This document shows, piece after piece, positions 9,324-18,298 of a stretch of 64,000 nucleotides of DNA (position 1 is the first letter of the stretch; each line of letters begins with the position of its first letter). The notes under the pieces are model-generated. The model searched no databases and was not told the DNA's origin. It saw only the letters and a program-made list of their open reading frames with translations. Origin of the DNA: Rhodospirillaceae bacterium (lineage in GTDB: Bacteria > Pseudomonadota > Alphaproteobacteria > MPNO01 > UBA2964); the NCBI GenBank assembly GCA_002709075.1, contig PAPV01000015.1, positions 62,001 through 126,000 of the forward strand, written 5' to 3'. A program made the translations under genes and the position numbers.

Positions 9324-9617
9324 TTATAGTTTAGTACTTGCGGAAACCTTGCGAATACGGCGCTTTAACCGCAAAGCTTCATGAGTAAGCCTTTTATCCG
9401 AAGTCGCTAAAAGATATGCATCTAGTCCACCATTCTTCTCAATTGTACGAATGGTATCTGTTGCTAATTTTAGTTTAATCGGCTGTTTAAGAGCATCTGA
9501 CAAAAGGGTAGTCGACTGAACATTTGGTAAAAAACGTCTTCTCGTTTTATTATGTGCATGGCTTACGTTGTTTCCAGTCATTACGGACTTACCAGTGATA
9601 CTGCATCTGCGTGACAT
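9324..9617 (-). CDS. rpmB: Ribosomal protein bL28
   Basis: 97 residues, the length typical of alphaproteobacterial L28. Starts [29 protein letters not shown], with the conserved [13 protein letters not shown] stretch that contacts 23S rRNA. It converges on the J-domain gene with a 30-base gap and is followed upstream by a 203-base spacer that should hold its promoter. Confidence 0.97.
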   Translation of the reverse strand: MSRRCSITGKSVMTGNNVSHAHNKTRRRFLPNVQSTTLLSDALKQPIKLKLATDTIRTIEKNGGLDAYLLATSDKRLTHEALRLKRRIRKVSASTKL

Positions 9618-9659
9618 TGCATGAATCCAATTTGATTAATTCTTTTCAAACTCATGATC

Positions 9660-9688
9660 GGTTTACCCACGCATAATTGTTCCGTCAA
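9660..9688 (-). promoter_or_regulatory. Possible sigma-70 promoter for rpmB
   Basis: On the minus strand TTGACG (9688-9683) is separated by 17 bases from TAAACC (9665-9660), 43 bases before the rpmB ATG. The -35 is good and the -10 is weak, so this is tentative. Confidence 0.35.
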
Positions 9689-9820
9689 GGTTTTTAATCA
9701 TTAAAATTACAGAAAACCATCTATTTTTTTAAGTGGATTACGTACAAAATTTATGGCCATAAGACACATGCAAGTTTAAAAAATCACGCACAATTAATTT
9801 AAATTACCTCAATACTTCAT

Positions 9821-10987
9821 TTATTCGCGATGGAGTTTCAACTTATATGAAATTAACAGCATCCAGATCATTATCATCGCTCCAAAGAAAAACGGCCAAT
9901 TTTTTCCAATGTATTCAAAAGAAAATCCAGCCCAGGCTGGACCAATAATACGCGCCATCGCAGCACAACTCATCGAAATACCTAAAAGACTACCCCGTTC
10001 TTCAGCACATGCGTGCTGTGAAATAAGACTATTTAAAGACGGATTGTTAAAACTAACTCCCATAACAATTACGATAAATGCAGAAGCGAGATCAATAAAA
10101 CCCGAGGTGAATGGAACCAAAAAACAACCTAATCCTATTGCAAGTGCACCTATCCGTATCAAGGTTACTTCACCGTAAAGTTTTGTAAGCGGACCAACTA
10201 GGTACCACTGTGTTGCTGCAGCTGCTAATCCCATCGCCGCATAAATCCACCCATTTTGCCAAGGACCCCAACCAAATTGACGCTCTGACCAAATGACAAA
10301 CGTCGTTTCAATTCCCGAGAAAACAAATGGAGTCATCATCAAAAGGATCAACAGTGTAAGGAAATCACGAGCACGAAGCGATGATAATAAAAGCCTAAAC
10401 ATCGATCGCGACTGACGGTTAGTAATTGAAGTTTCAGAATAATTTGGTGTTTCCAAAACTTGGAAGATTGCAATAATAAAAGCCATTGCAGAAAGACCGG
10501 CAGCTATAAGAAATGGAACCAAAATATTTGGATTCACTGGATCAATTCCCGCAAACACTCCACCAATGGCTGGACCTATGATAAATCCAAGTCCATGTGC
10601 AGCGCCAACTTTACCCATACTACCTGCACGCTGCTGTACATCTGTAACATCCGCCACGTAAGCATGAATCACGCCACCATTCGCCGCCATCGCTCCCGTG
10701 AACGCGCGCGCCAAAAACAACGTTAAAAGAGAATCAGTGAATGCCAACAATACGTACCCTACAAACATTCCAGCTAAGGTTACTAAAATAACCGGACGGC
10801 GTCCGAATCTGTCACTTATACGGCCCCAGATAGGAGCAAAAACAAACTGTGAAAGAGAATAGACTGTTGCTAAGAGTGTTACAGTCAGCGGAGATGCACC
10901 AAATTTTTCAGCAAAAAAGGGAAGTAATGGCAGAACAATGCCAAACCCGACTGTATCAATAAATATAGTAAGCAACAGAGCATGCAA
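9821..10987 (-). CDS. MFS drug-efflux-type transporter (TetA-like)
   Basis: 388 residues, about 12 membrane helices. The MFS loop 2-3 signature appears as GRISDRFGRRPVIL (about 56-69), and helix 5 has the antiporter-type pattern GLGFIIGPAIGG. The N-terminus (TIFIDTVGFGIVLPLLPFF) and spacing resemble the TetA/MdtG drug:proton antiporter subfamily. The substrate cannot be deduced and resistance should not be assumed. It lies behind the coiled-coil gene on the same strand with a 35-base gap, so it may be cotranscribed. Confidence 0.85.
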   Translation of the reverse strand: MHALLLTIFIDTVGFGIVLPLLPFFAEKFGASPLTVTLLATVYSLSQFVFAPIWGRISDRFGRRPVILVTLAGMFVGYVLLAFTDSLLTLFLARAFTGAMAANGGVIHAYVADVTDVQQRAGSMGKVGAAHGLGFIIGPAIGGVFAGIDPVNPNILVPFLIAAGLSAMAFIIAIFQVLETPNYSETSITNRQSRSMFRLLLSSLRARDFLTLLILLMMTPFVFSGIETTFVIWSERQFGWGPWQNGWIYAAMGLAAAATQWYLVGPLTKLYGEVTLIRIGALAIGLGCFLVPFTSGFIDLASAFIVIVMGVSFNNPSLNSLISQHACAEERGSLLGISMSCAAMARIIGPAWAGFSFEYIGKNWPFFFGAMIMIWMLLISYKLKLHRE

Positions 10988-11022
10988 TTTGAAAACCCTA
11001 ACTTCACATAGGATTTAAATTC

Positions 11023-13842
11023 TCAATTCAATCGACCGACAGATTTGGCAATAAATATGTATAATTTACCAATATCTGCAGATAAAAATGTTGAACTTAG
11101 AAGGTTTTCCGGATCAGATCGATTCGCATCGCTAAGCAATCGTTCAAAGTGGTCGAGATATCGTTGTGTGTACTTTCTAAATTCTTCATCACCCTCAAAC
11201 TTAGCACGGATCACTTCTTCAGCATGCCGCGCGTCGTTAAGTAACATTCCCCGCACAAAGGCTCCCTTTTCCCCTTTATACAGGCGCTTCCATAACTTTG
11301 CTGATCCTCGTTCATCAATTATTCGATTGAGATCTATAGCCGTAGAATTTAAGTCTTCAATGATGAAACGAGATGCACGCAAAAATTCATCGCGTTTTGA
11401 GTCAAAAGTATTTGCCTGAATTACTTGTGCCTGATCCTCTGCATTTTGCGAGGCAAATTGTAATTTCTTTGCTTGACTTTCAAAAACAGTCCCTATCTCA
11501 GCAGCTTTGGTGACCGCATTTTCAAGAGCCTTACTTAGATCACTAGTATGTGATTGAAGGGCATTACGAACGGAGCCAACTTGCCGGGCTGCTACATCTG
11601 AAGCCTCGGATAGCTCTCGCGCATGTTCTCGGAAAACACGAGAAATTGCAGCAATTCGTTGTTCCGTCAAGCTAGATGACGTTTGAAGTGCACCTTGTTC
11701 ATCTTTTAATCCTGTCATTATTTCTACAACGTCCGATGCAACGCGAGTTGCTGCATCAATCATTGATCTTATTTGAGTCTCTAGCGCTTCACCGACTTCA
11801 TTAAAACTATCTGTCGTCGAGTTTGAAGCATCACGAATAGAGACAATATATTCATCAAATGCTTGACTTAGCTTTTCAACTCTCTCGCTTGTCACCTCAA
11901 CAGCTGTTTCAATCTCTTCAGTGCGACGATTTATTAACAAACCAATTTTTTCACCACGTTTGACCGCAGCTTCAGAAACTGTAGTCAAATGACTTTCCTG
12001 TTGATCCAAAGCAGCGCTCATACGGACAAATCTCGTATTTGTTTGCTCAACCATTTGATTAGATTGATTCTCAAATTCTAATGTTTGTTGGCGTAAATTT
12101 TCAGTTATCTCTGCTGCACGTTCAAGTGCACGATGTGTGACTTCTTCAGTCATTTTCTCAAATTTTTCCTGTTCTTCGGAAAAAAGCGACTGCAAACGTT
12201 TAGACTGCTCGGACACTTTGTCTACGAGCTGCAATGCCAGTTCATCTAGTTCTTTAATTTGGACCCCCAACACAGTGCCGCTCTCACCGAAGCGTCTTTC
12301 AATTTCACCCGTGGTTTCCTCTGCGTTTTGAACAAACGAACCAAGTTTTAGAGCGATATTTTTTTGAAGTAAACTGCTCGCCTCTTCAGACTTATCGAGC
12401 ATACTTCTAGCAGAACTCTCTAACGTATTTATTTCCTCTTGAATTGAATTTCTGATTTCAGTTGAATGAGTTTTAATAATTTCTAGCGATTTCTGGCCAA
12501 CTGCCTCAAGAATTTCTCTCTGCTGCGAAAGCACCGAACGAGCATCCTTTGTCTGTTCTTCTATTAACAATTTGTTGCTCTCTGTAACCTCTCTCATTAC
12601 TTGGGCCTGGTTTGTGAAAGCTTCACCTAGATCAGCTATATTTGTCAAAGCGTCTGCTCCAGCTTTCTCAGCAACATAAACTATACGTTCACCATGACTA
12701 TTCAACGTATTCATTATTTCATTTAATTGTGCTCTCCCACTCTCAATTGCTGCGCGTATTTGGTTCTCGTGCTTTGAACCAGATTCTCGCACTTCTTTGC
12801 CGACAGTACTAACCTTGTCTGAAATTCCGTCTGCAATCTTTGAAAGGGAAGTCATTTCTTCACGCAAAATACCACTTGAGTTATTAACCGCTGAAGTCAC
12901 ATTCTGTGAAGCGGTGGAAAGATTTTCTGTTTGATTAAAAAAATTATCCAATGCGTCATCAATGTTGCTTATGGTAGTTCTTAGTTCAGTAGTGACTTCC
13001 TGTGCTTGAGCATGGAATGTATCAACAAGATTGCTCGAATTTTCTAGAGCATTTTCAGCAAAACTCACCATTTCTTTTGCATGTCTTTTTACCACTCCGG
13101 AAACCTCAGAAATCTTATTGATTGCTTCATCTGATTGCAAAATACACTGGGAAGACTCTTCACGTAATATTCCGCTCGTATCAGTAAGGTTAGTTACCAC
13201 CTCATCAAAATTCCTTACCGCCTCATCTGACTGATTTCGTGCAAAGCTTGTAGCTGTGAGAACTCGTGAGGCTGCTTTTTCTGCATTCGGTCCTATCGTC
13301 TCAATTTGTTTTGCTACTTGTTCGGCCGTTTCCTTAAGTTGATCTAAAGCGGTCAGTGCAGCTGCATCTAGTCTATCAATCTGTCGCTCCACATTCTCGT
13401 TTACTGTGATGGCCTTGTCACCGAGACTTTTTGACACCTTGTCAAGCTGATCAGTCTGGGCCCTAAGCCCACTGTGAAGGTATTGGGCCTGTGAAATAGC
13501 ACGATCTGACACAGCAGATAGTTCCTGAGCCTGAGCTCGCAGAGCACCCGATACTGCTTTCACGCGAGATTCTGCATCATCAAATGGATAGGTCATTTTA
13601 CTTAATTCATCATGCAATTTACCAGCAGTTTCCCGCAACACACTGCCTCTACCAAAATAAGCCAGTACAAGCCACATAAAGGCCAACGGTGCAAAGGTTC
13701 CAGTTAGAATGATAGCAATTTCATGCGGAAGCATGGAGAACAAGTTATTCCAACCTACATTGCTTCCAATGTGATCAGCACACAAAGTAAGCCAGACTAG
13801 ACTTATCACCAACGCGGCAAAACCGTAAAACTTATTGTTCAT
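11023..13842 (-). CDS. Large membrane-anchored coiled-coil protein
   Basis: 939 residues. Two N-terminal hydrophobic helices (about 5-25 and 42-64) precede a very long alpha-helical region (about 75-830) rich in Ala, Glu, Ser, Gln and Asn with heptad-like spacing and repeats of the kind ALRAQAQELSAVSDRA. Methyl-accepting chemotaxis proteins and apolipoprotein-like helices share this texture, but no MCP signalling hairpin (EIxxxxxxI/V and GEGFAVVA-like) was found. A compact C-terminal domain follows (about 830-939: KLWKRLYKGEKGAFVRGML). A structural or polarity/cell-envelope organising role is possible but is inference. It is transcribed toward the MFS gene. Confidence 0.75.
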   Translation of the reverse strand: MNNKFYGFAALVISLVWLTLCADHIGSNVGWNNLFSMLPHEIAIILTGTFAPLAFMWLVLAYFGRGSVLRETAGKLHDELSKMTYPFDDAESRVKAVSGALRAQAQELSAVSDRAISQAQYLHSGLRAQTDQLDKVSKSLGDKAITVNENVERQIDRLDAAALTALDQLKETAEQVAKQIETIGPNAEKAASRVLTATSFARNQSDEAVRNFDEVVTNLTDTSGILREESSQCILQSDEAINKISEVSGVVKRHAKEMVSFAENALENSSNLVDTFHAQAQEVTTELRTTISNIDDALDNFFNQTENLSTASQNVTSAVNNSSGILREEMTSLSKIADGISDKVSTVGKEVRESGSKHENQIRAAIESGRAQLNEIMNTLNSHGERIVYVAEKAGADALTNIADLGEAFTNQAQVMREVTESNKLLIEEQTKDARSVLSQQREILEAVGQKSLEIIKTHSTEIRNSIQEEINTLESSARSMLDKSEEASSLLQKNIALKLGSFVQNAEETTGEIERRFGESGTVLGVQIKELDELALQLVDKVSEQSKRLQSLFSEEQEKFEKMTEEVTHRALERAAEITENLRQQTLEFENQSNQMVEQTNTRFVRMSAALDQQESHLTTVSEAAVKRGEKIGLLINRRTEEIETAVEVTSERVEKLSQAFDEYIVSIRDASNSTTDSFNEVGEALETQIRSMIDAATRVASDVVEIMTGLKDEQGALQTSSSLTEQRIAAISRVFREHARELSEASDVAARQVGSVRNALQSHTSDLSKALENAVTKAAEIGTVFESQAKKLQFASQNAEDQAQVIQANTFDSKRDEFLRASRFIIEDLNSTAIDLNRIIDERGSAKLWKRLYKGEKGAFVRGMLLNDARHAEEVIRAKFEGDEEFRKYTQRYLDHFERLLSDANRSDPENLLSSTFLSADIGKLYIFIAKSVGRLN

Positions 13843-13942
13843 AGATTTTCCTTGCCCTATATTGAGTGCAATTGGCTATCCAAATAAAATACTTATAACT
13901 TCTTCTAAAACCTACTCAATAAAGACTTCATTGGATATACCT

Positions 13943-14818
13943 TTACCAATGAAAAGTCGGTATAACAATGCTGGGAAGGAAGCCAAACTTTTTGCATTCT
14001 TGGCGTAGAACTGTCTCTACATTAGCCCCTGTATCGTTCGCAAGTTGGTCTTTGTGAATACCGTCAAGTACTAATAACGAGTCCATACCCATTGTGGCTG
14101 CCCCAGCAATGTCAGTTAAAAGTGAGTCACCTATGGCCAAAACACTGCTTGGATCAGGATTGTTCAGTAGACGTAAACAGGACTCATAAATCGGTCTTTT
14201 TGGTTTACCAAAATAAATAACCTCACCACCAATTTTTTCATATCGAATTGCTAAAGCTCCAGCACAAATTAAACGGGCTCCGTCTCGGATCACCTCCAAA
14301 TCTGGGTTAGCACATACCATCTTTATACCAAGATCCACACCGATATTTAAAATATCCATATAATCTTCAACAGACTCATTTGTATCCCACGGACCTGTAT
14401 TAATAATTAAACTGGCTTGCGAGGGATGGTCGGTTAGTTTAATGCTTAAGCCATCGAAAAGATTTTTATCACGAACAGGACCAATATGATAAAAATTTCT
14501 TCCAACTCCATCGAACCATGGACCTTCTCTCTCTTTTAACGCTTGCCAGGTTGCTTCTCCAGAGGTCAAAACAATGGGCACTAAATCCATGCTTAACCCC
14601 ATATTTTGCATCGCATTTATTACTGGATACGATCTACGCGGTGCGTTTGAGAGAAATGCATAAGGTGTACCAAATTCTTTTAAACATTCTAGACATTCTG
14701 CCGCACCGGGCAACAAACTGACACCATCATGGATAACACCCCAAAGGTCTATTATTAAAGCATCGTAATTTCTTACAATTTGACTAAGACCTTCTATAGA
14801 TTTTATTTTACTAGTCAC
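13943..14818 (-). CDS. HAD-superfamily phosphatase, subfamily IIA (TIGR01459-like)
   Basis: 291 residues. HAD motif I is DLWGVIHDG (about 24-32), motif II is the AFLSNAPRR loop, motif III is YFGKPKRPIY (Lys), and motif IV is AIGDSLLTDIAGA (acidic pair). The cap type and motif wording fit the IIA group related to NagD and phosphoglycolate/p-nitrophenyl phosphatases. The physiological substrate is unknown. The gene stands alone on the minus strand between the coiled-coil gene and pyrD. Confidence 0.85.
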   Translation of the reverse strand: MTSKIKSIEGLSQIVRNYDALIIDLWGVIHDGVSLLPGAAECLECLKEFGTPYAFLSNAPRRSYPVINAMQNMGLSMDLVPIVLTSGEATWQALKEREGPWFDGVGRNFYHIGPVRDKNLFDGLSIKLTDHPSQASLIINTGPWDTNESVEDYMDILNIGVDLGIKMVCANPDLEVIRDGARLICAGALAIRYEKIGGEVIYFGKPKRPIYESCLRLLNNPDPSSVLAIGDSLLTDIAGAATMGMDSLLVLDGIHKDQLANDTGANVETVLRQECKKFGFLPSIVIPTFHW

Positions 14819-15115
14819 GAGCCTATTTTTTTAAATTATCAGCAATTGATTTGTTCCACCTAAGAGTTAAAGATATAATAAATCTCCCTAGCTTTTTACA
14901 ATGAAAGAGTAACCGCCGGTCTGCATGAAATTATCTTCAACGTGAATATTATAAAGCGAAAATTGTTTTAAAACAGTCCGCTTGATCAAATTAAAGAGGT
15001 ACAATTCTGAATGTCCATCTTAAATTATTTGTTTGCTTTTCAAGAAAAGACAAAAATATAAATCGAGTTGGAAAATATTTTTATCTTTCTAGTCGATTTG
15101 CCTATTTACCACAAG

Positions 15116-16159
15116 CTAACAGTAATTCACCCCAACAGCCTCACTAATGGAAGAAAAGCCGTCCGACTTCAATAATCTTGCCAAACCATTAACAATCTCA
15201 GCTACTAACTGAGGACCTCGATATATTAAAGCAGTATATATTTGAATTAACGAGGCCCCGGAACGAATTCGATCATAAGCATCTTGCGAAGAAGATATTC
15301 CTCCTGCGGCTATAAGGGGAATGCTGCCGGAGGTTATTTTAGAGACGCAGCATAACATTTTGTGAGATAAAGAGGCCAAGGGAACACCACTCAGACCGCC
15401 GCACTTCACACTATTTTCACTAAGTAATTCACTTGGTCGTGAAACCGTGGTATTTGAAATTATCAGGCCAGAAACTCCAGCATTAAGTGAAGAAGACACA
15501 ATTGGTTCTAAATTATACATTTCAAGATCAGGTGATAATTTAAGTAAAATAGGGGCCCTCTTTCCGGCTCTTAAGCAAGCTTCGCGAGCAACCGCCAACA
15601 TACGCTCAACACCTCTAGGCGTTTGCCATTCGATGAGACCGGGGGTGTTCGGGCAAGACACATTTACAACTAAATAATCAGCATGGTTGGACAGCCTCTC
15701 TGCACATTTGGCGATGTCTTCCAACGGATCTGTAGTCTTTGCGTTGATACCGATATTTGCTCCTGTGGGCCCTTTCCTTATTTTAACAGTTCTTTCTAAT
15801 CGGTCTGAAAACTTCTCTAGGCCGCGGCTTGGAAAGCCTAGCCAATTGATAAGCGCTCTGTCTTCCTCGAGCCTGAACAAATTAGGTGCAGGATTGCCAG
15901 GTTGAGGTTCAGGCGTAACAGTTCCAGTCTCTACAAAGCCGAACGCCATCCCGAAAAGACCATTTACTGCCTCGCATTCCTTATCAAAGCCCGCTGACAT
16001 ACCAACCGGGTTGCTAAAATTTATTCCCCATAAATTGTTAGACAAACAGTCGAACTTCAAAACCGGGTGTGGCAATAGATCATATTTCAGTATTTTTATT
16101 GCTAATCTGTGAGATACACTTGGGGGCAACCTTCTCACGGCTTTAGTGGCAAGATACAT
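15116..16159 (-). CDS. pyrD: Dihydroorotate dehydrogenase (quinone), class 2
   Basis: 347 residues from the chosen start MYLATKAVRR; this start gives the amphipathic N-terminal helices typical of class 2 enzymes, whereas the frame's earlier ATG (16225) adds 22 residues with no family counterpart. It oxidises dihydroorotate to orotate using FMN and passes electrons to the quinone pool at the inner membrane. Seen: NPVGMSAGFDK, FVETGTVTPEPQPGNP, and the active-site loop VVNVSCPNTPGL. Oddities: the catalytic base position (residue 169, bases 15653-15655) is Cys, usual in class 1, not the Ser expected in class 2; and the loop normally reading GFNN is GFPS (about 108-111). The frame is intact, so it is probably functional. 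Confidence 0.93.
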   Translation of the reverse strand: MYLATKAVRRLPPSVSHRLAIKILKYDLLPHPVLKFDCLSNNLWGINFSNPVGMSAGFDKECEAVNGLFGMAFGFVETGTVTPEPQPGNPAPNLFRLEEDRALINWLGFPSRGLEKFSDRLERTVKIRKGPTGANIGINAKTTDPLEDIAKCAERLSNHADYLVVNVSCPNTPGLIEWQTPRGVERMLAVAREACLRAGKRAPILLKLSPDLEMYNLEPIVSSSLNAGVSGLIISNTTVSRPSELLSENSVKCGGLSGVPLASLSHKMLCCVSKITSGSIPLIAAGGISSSQDAYDRIRSGASLIQIYTALIYRGPQLVAEIVNGLARLLKSDGFSSISEAVGVNYC

Positions 16160-16359
16160 CACTGTATCCCGCAAAAAAACTGGCTGTGCACCTTTTAAAC
16201 AGAATGTTAAATCAACGGTATTCAAAGAAAGTTCCTATCATGACGCTGTTTAATAAGTATTTATTTGATTCGAGGATAGAAGATTCAGCTAGCATTGAAC
16301 TAAGCTTCTTGTTTGCATATATCTGGCATAAGATAAAAATTTTTAGTCGTGTAGGTACT

Positions 16360-16791
16360 ATGTCTGATCGATATCTGTCCATTAAAGAGGCAACACAAAG
16401 TATTATCGACGAATTCAGTCTATTTGAAGATTGGATGGAACGTTATGAGTACATCATCGAACTTGGTCAAAATTTAGATAATCTTCCTGATGAAAAAAAG
16501 ATTGATATGTATAGAGTCAAAGGATGTCAGTCCCAAGTTTGGTTTGTTGCAACGGAAAACTTTAACCGTATACGTTTTGAAGCTGACAGCGACGCCATGA
16601 TAGTACGTGGTTTAATCTCATTACTTTTGAGAGTATATTCCAACCGAACCCCGGACGAGATTGCTGAAACACCTCCTGATTTTTTTGAGGCGGTAAACTT
16701 GGGATCTCATCTCAGTGGAAATCGCGCCAACGGACTCGCAGCGATGGTTGCGCACATACAATCGTACGGAAAAATCAAGACGGAGATTTAA
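16360..16791 (+). CDS. sufE: SufE-family sulfur acceptor for Fe-S cluster assembly
   Basis: 143 residues from ATG 16360, the normal SufE length; longer in-frame starts back to 16186 overlap pyrD and add unrelated residues. SufE takes persulfide sulfur from the desulfurase SufS. The key Cys sits in YRVKGCQSQVWFV (about residue 50), and the GLISLLLRVYSNRTPDEI and C-terminal LSGNRANGLAAMVAHI segments are typical. It is divergent from pyrD. Its stop shares bases with an ATG of the following regulator frame (TAATG). No other suf genes are nearby. Confidence 0.93.
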   Translation: MSDRYLSIKEATQSIIDEFSLFEDWMERYEYIIELGQNLDNLPDEKKIDMYRVKGCQSQVWFVATENFNRIRFEADSDAMIVRGLISLLLRVYSNRTPDEIAETPPDFFEAVNLGSHLSGNRANGLAAMVAHIQSYGKIKTEI

Positions 16792-16832
16792 TGTTGAGCA
16801 ATCAAATTAAATATGAAATGGCGGAGGGAAAA

Positions 16833-17465
16833 ATGCTTCGCCATCGTGAATTGTGGGTAGGTATTGATAACTTGGCAAGAAAACACGGGTACTCTCCGTC
16901 AGGTTTGGCACGCGCAGCTGGTTTAGATCCAACGAGCTTTAATAAAAGTAAGCGCAGAAGCCCAGGTGGACGGGATCGCTGGCCAAGCACAGAAAGTCTA
17001 ACTAAAATATTAAATGTCACCGGTGTTACTTTAGCACAATTTGTAGAGTTTGTCGGTAAATCTGCTGGTTATATTGGGTTTCGTGAGTATTCTGCAATTA
17101 GATTGTCACAAGCCTCTAAGCAATCCGCATTTACGGATGATGGATTGCCGGCCGGCAAAATTTGGAATGCTATTTTTGCTCCAGAATTTGGAAATTCGGA
17201 TGCATTCGCGATAAAAATCGTCAATAACGACTATAATCCGGTTTACGCTAAAGGAGCAATATTAATAATTTTTCCTCACAAAAAAATCAAAAGTGGCGAT
17301 CGTGTATTCCTGCGTATGGTCAACAACTCATGTATTATAGGGGAAACCATAAAAAAAAATCGATCTAAAATAGCTGTAAAACAATTTATAAACACGAAAC
17401 GTAGAGTCACCTTATTAAATACTGAAATTCAGTTTGCCCACAAAATTGAATGGACACTGCAGTGA
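16833..17465 (+). CDS. HTH regulator with degenerate S24 (LexA/CI-like) domain
   Basis: 210 residues from ATG 16833, chosen because GGAGGG lies four bases upstream; an alternative ATG at 16791 overlaps the sufE stop. Residues 1-75 form an HTH domain (GLARAAGLDPTSFNKSKRR), and residues 120-200 resemble the S24 peptidase fold of LexA and phage CI repressors. At the place of the usual Gly-Asp-Ser-Met-x-Pro the protein has N131-N-D-Y-N-P136, so the nucleophilic Ser is missing, and the downstream Lys region is also altered. It therefore probably cannot self-cleave. The first methyltransferase gene overlaps its end by 16 bases, making that pair likely targets or partners. Confidence 0.8.
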   Translation: MLRHRELWVGIDNLARKHGYSPSGLARAAGLDPTSFNKSKRRSPGGRDRWPSTESLTKILNVTGVTLAQFVEFVGKSAGYIGFREYSAIRLSQASKQSAFTDDGLPAGKIWNAIFAPEFGNSDAFAIKIVNNDYNPVYAKGAILIIFPHKKIKSGDRVFLRMVNNSCIIGETIKKNRSKIAVKQFINTKRRVTLLNTEIQFAHKIEWTLQ

Positions 17466-18298
17466 CAAAAAAAACCACCGCCGATGCGCTGGAACACTGG
17501 AAATCACGGTCAACCGGCTGGAAAATTACAAACTTCGATGCCCAACCTCGTGATGATATATTTAATATTAAACTAGCAAGCGCTCTTTGTATTCACCCTG
17601 GTAGTAATATATTGGATGTTGCGTCAGGAACTGGAGAACCTTCAATTTGGATTTCTAAATTATTGGAAGAACATAAAGGTGCCACGATAACAGCAACAGA
17701 TATGACATACGAAATGTTAAACATTGCCCGCGAGCGGGCGCAATTGCTTAATTTTACAAACATACGTTTTGCTATTGCCTCCATGGACCGTCTCCCATTC
17801 GCGGACAATAGTTTTGATGGTTTAACTTGCCGGATGGGCCTCATGTTCCCTAAAGATAAGGAAAATTGTGTAAAGGAGGCTCATAGAGTTCTTAAAGCAG
17901 GCGGCGCGGCTACATATTTATGTTGGGGTCCATTAAGATCTAATCCGGCCTTCCAACTATTTTCAGAAGCAATGAAGAATTATTTCCACGAAAAATTTCC
18001 AATTCGGGAAGTACGTCATTGCCTCGGCGAGGTTGGAGCCATAACTAAACTCCTTCACCAAGCAGGTTTCAGCGCAGTGAATGAAGAGGTAATTTCTTAT
18101 AAAAGGGAAGTAACTCGTGGAGACGCCTATTTTCGTCAAGGAATTGCCCGTACATGGCCGGATCGTGTTGCGGAATTTACTGATAATGATTGGGCTCCCC
18201 TGCTTAAGCATACTGAGGAAGTTTTTTCTGTATTAAAAAAGGGATCAAAGTTTTTTATACCAATTAATGCGAACATCTGTAGAGGAAGGGTTAAATGA
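17450..18298 (+). CDS. Class I SAM-dependent methyltransferase (UbiE-like), first of tandem pair
   Basis: 282 residues. Motif I is ILDVASGTGEPSI (about 54-66), the acidic residue at the end of strand 2 is in ATDMTYEML, and motif post-I/II region reads LPFADNSFDGLTCRMGLMF, all typical of the UbiE/COQ5-type Methyltransf_11 fold. The substrate is unknown; ubiquinone/menaquinone methylation is possible but not shown. It overlaps the regulator by 16 bases and the second methyltransferase by four bases (ATGA), so the three are one transcription unit. Confidence 0.85.
   Translation: MDTAVTKKTTADALEHWKSRSTGWKITNFDAQPRDDIFNIKLASALCIHPGSNILDVASGTGEPSIWISKLLEEHKGATITATDMTYEMLNIARERAQLLNFTNIRFAIASMDRLPFADNSFDGLTCRMGLMFPKDKENCVKEAHRVLKAGGAATYLCWGPLRSNPAFQLFSEAMKNYFHEKFPIREVRHCLGEVGAITKLLHQAGFSAVNEEVISYKREVTRGDAYFRQGIARTWPDRVAEFTDNDWAPLLKHTEEVFSVLKKGSKFFIPINANICRGRVK

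Noticed and set aside
14819-15115. Remnant gene in the 297-base spacer before pyrD's 3' end
   Set aside because: All frames are broken and AT-rich with no recognisable protein fragment or convincing RNA structure.
16833-17465. Prophage repressor marking a prophage
   Set aside because: No integrase, terminase, capsid or lysis genes are near; the neighbours are sufE and methyltransferases, so it is treated as a chromosomal regulator.
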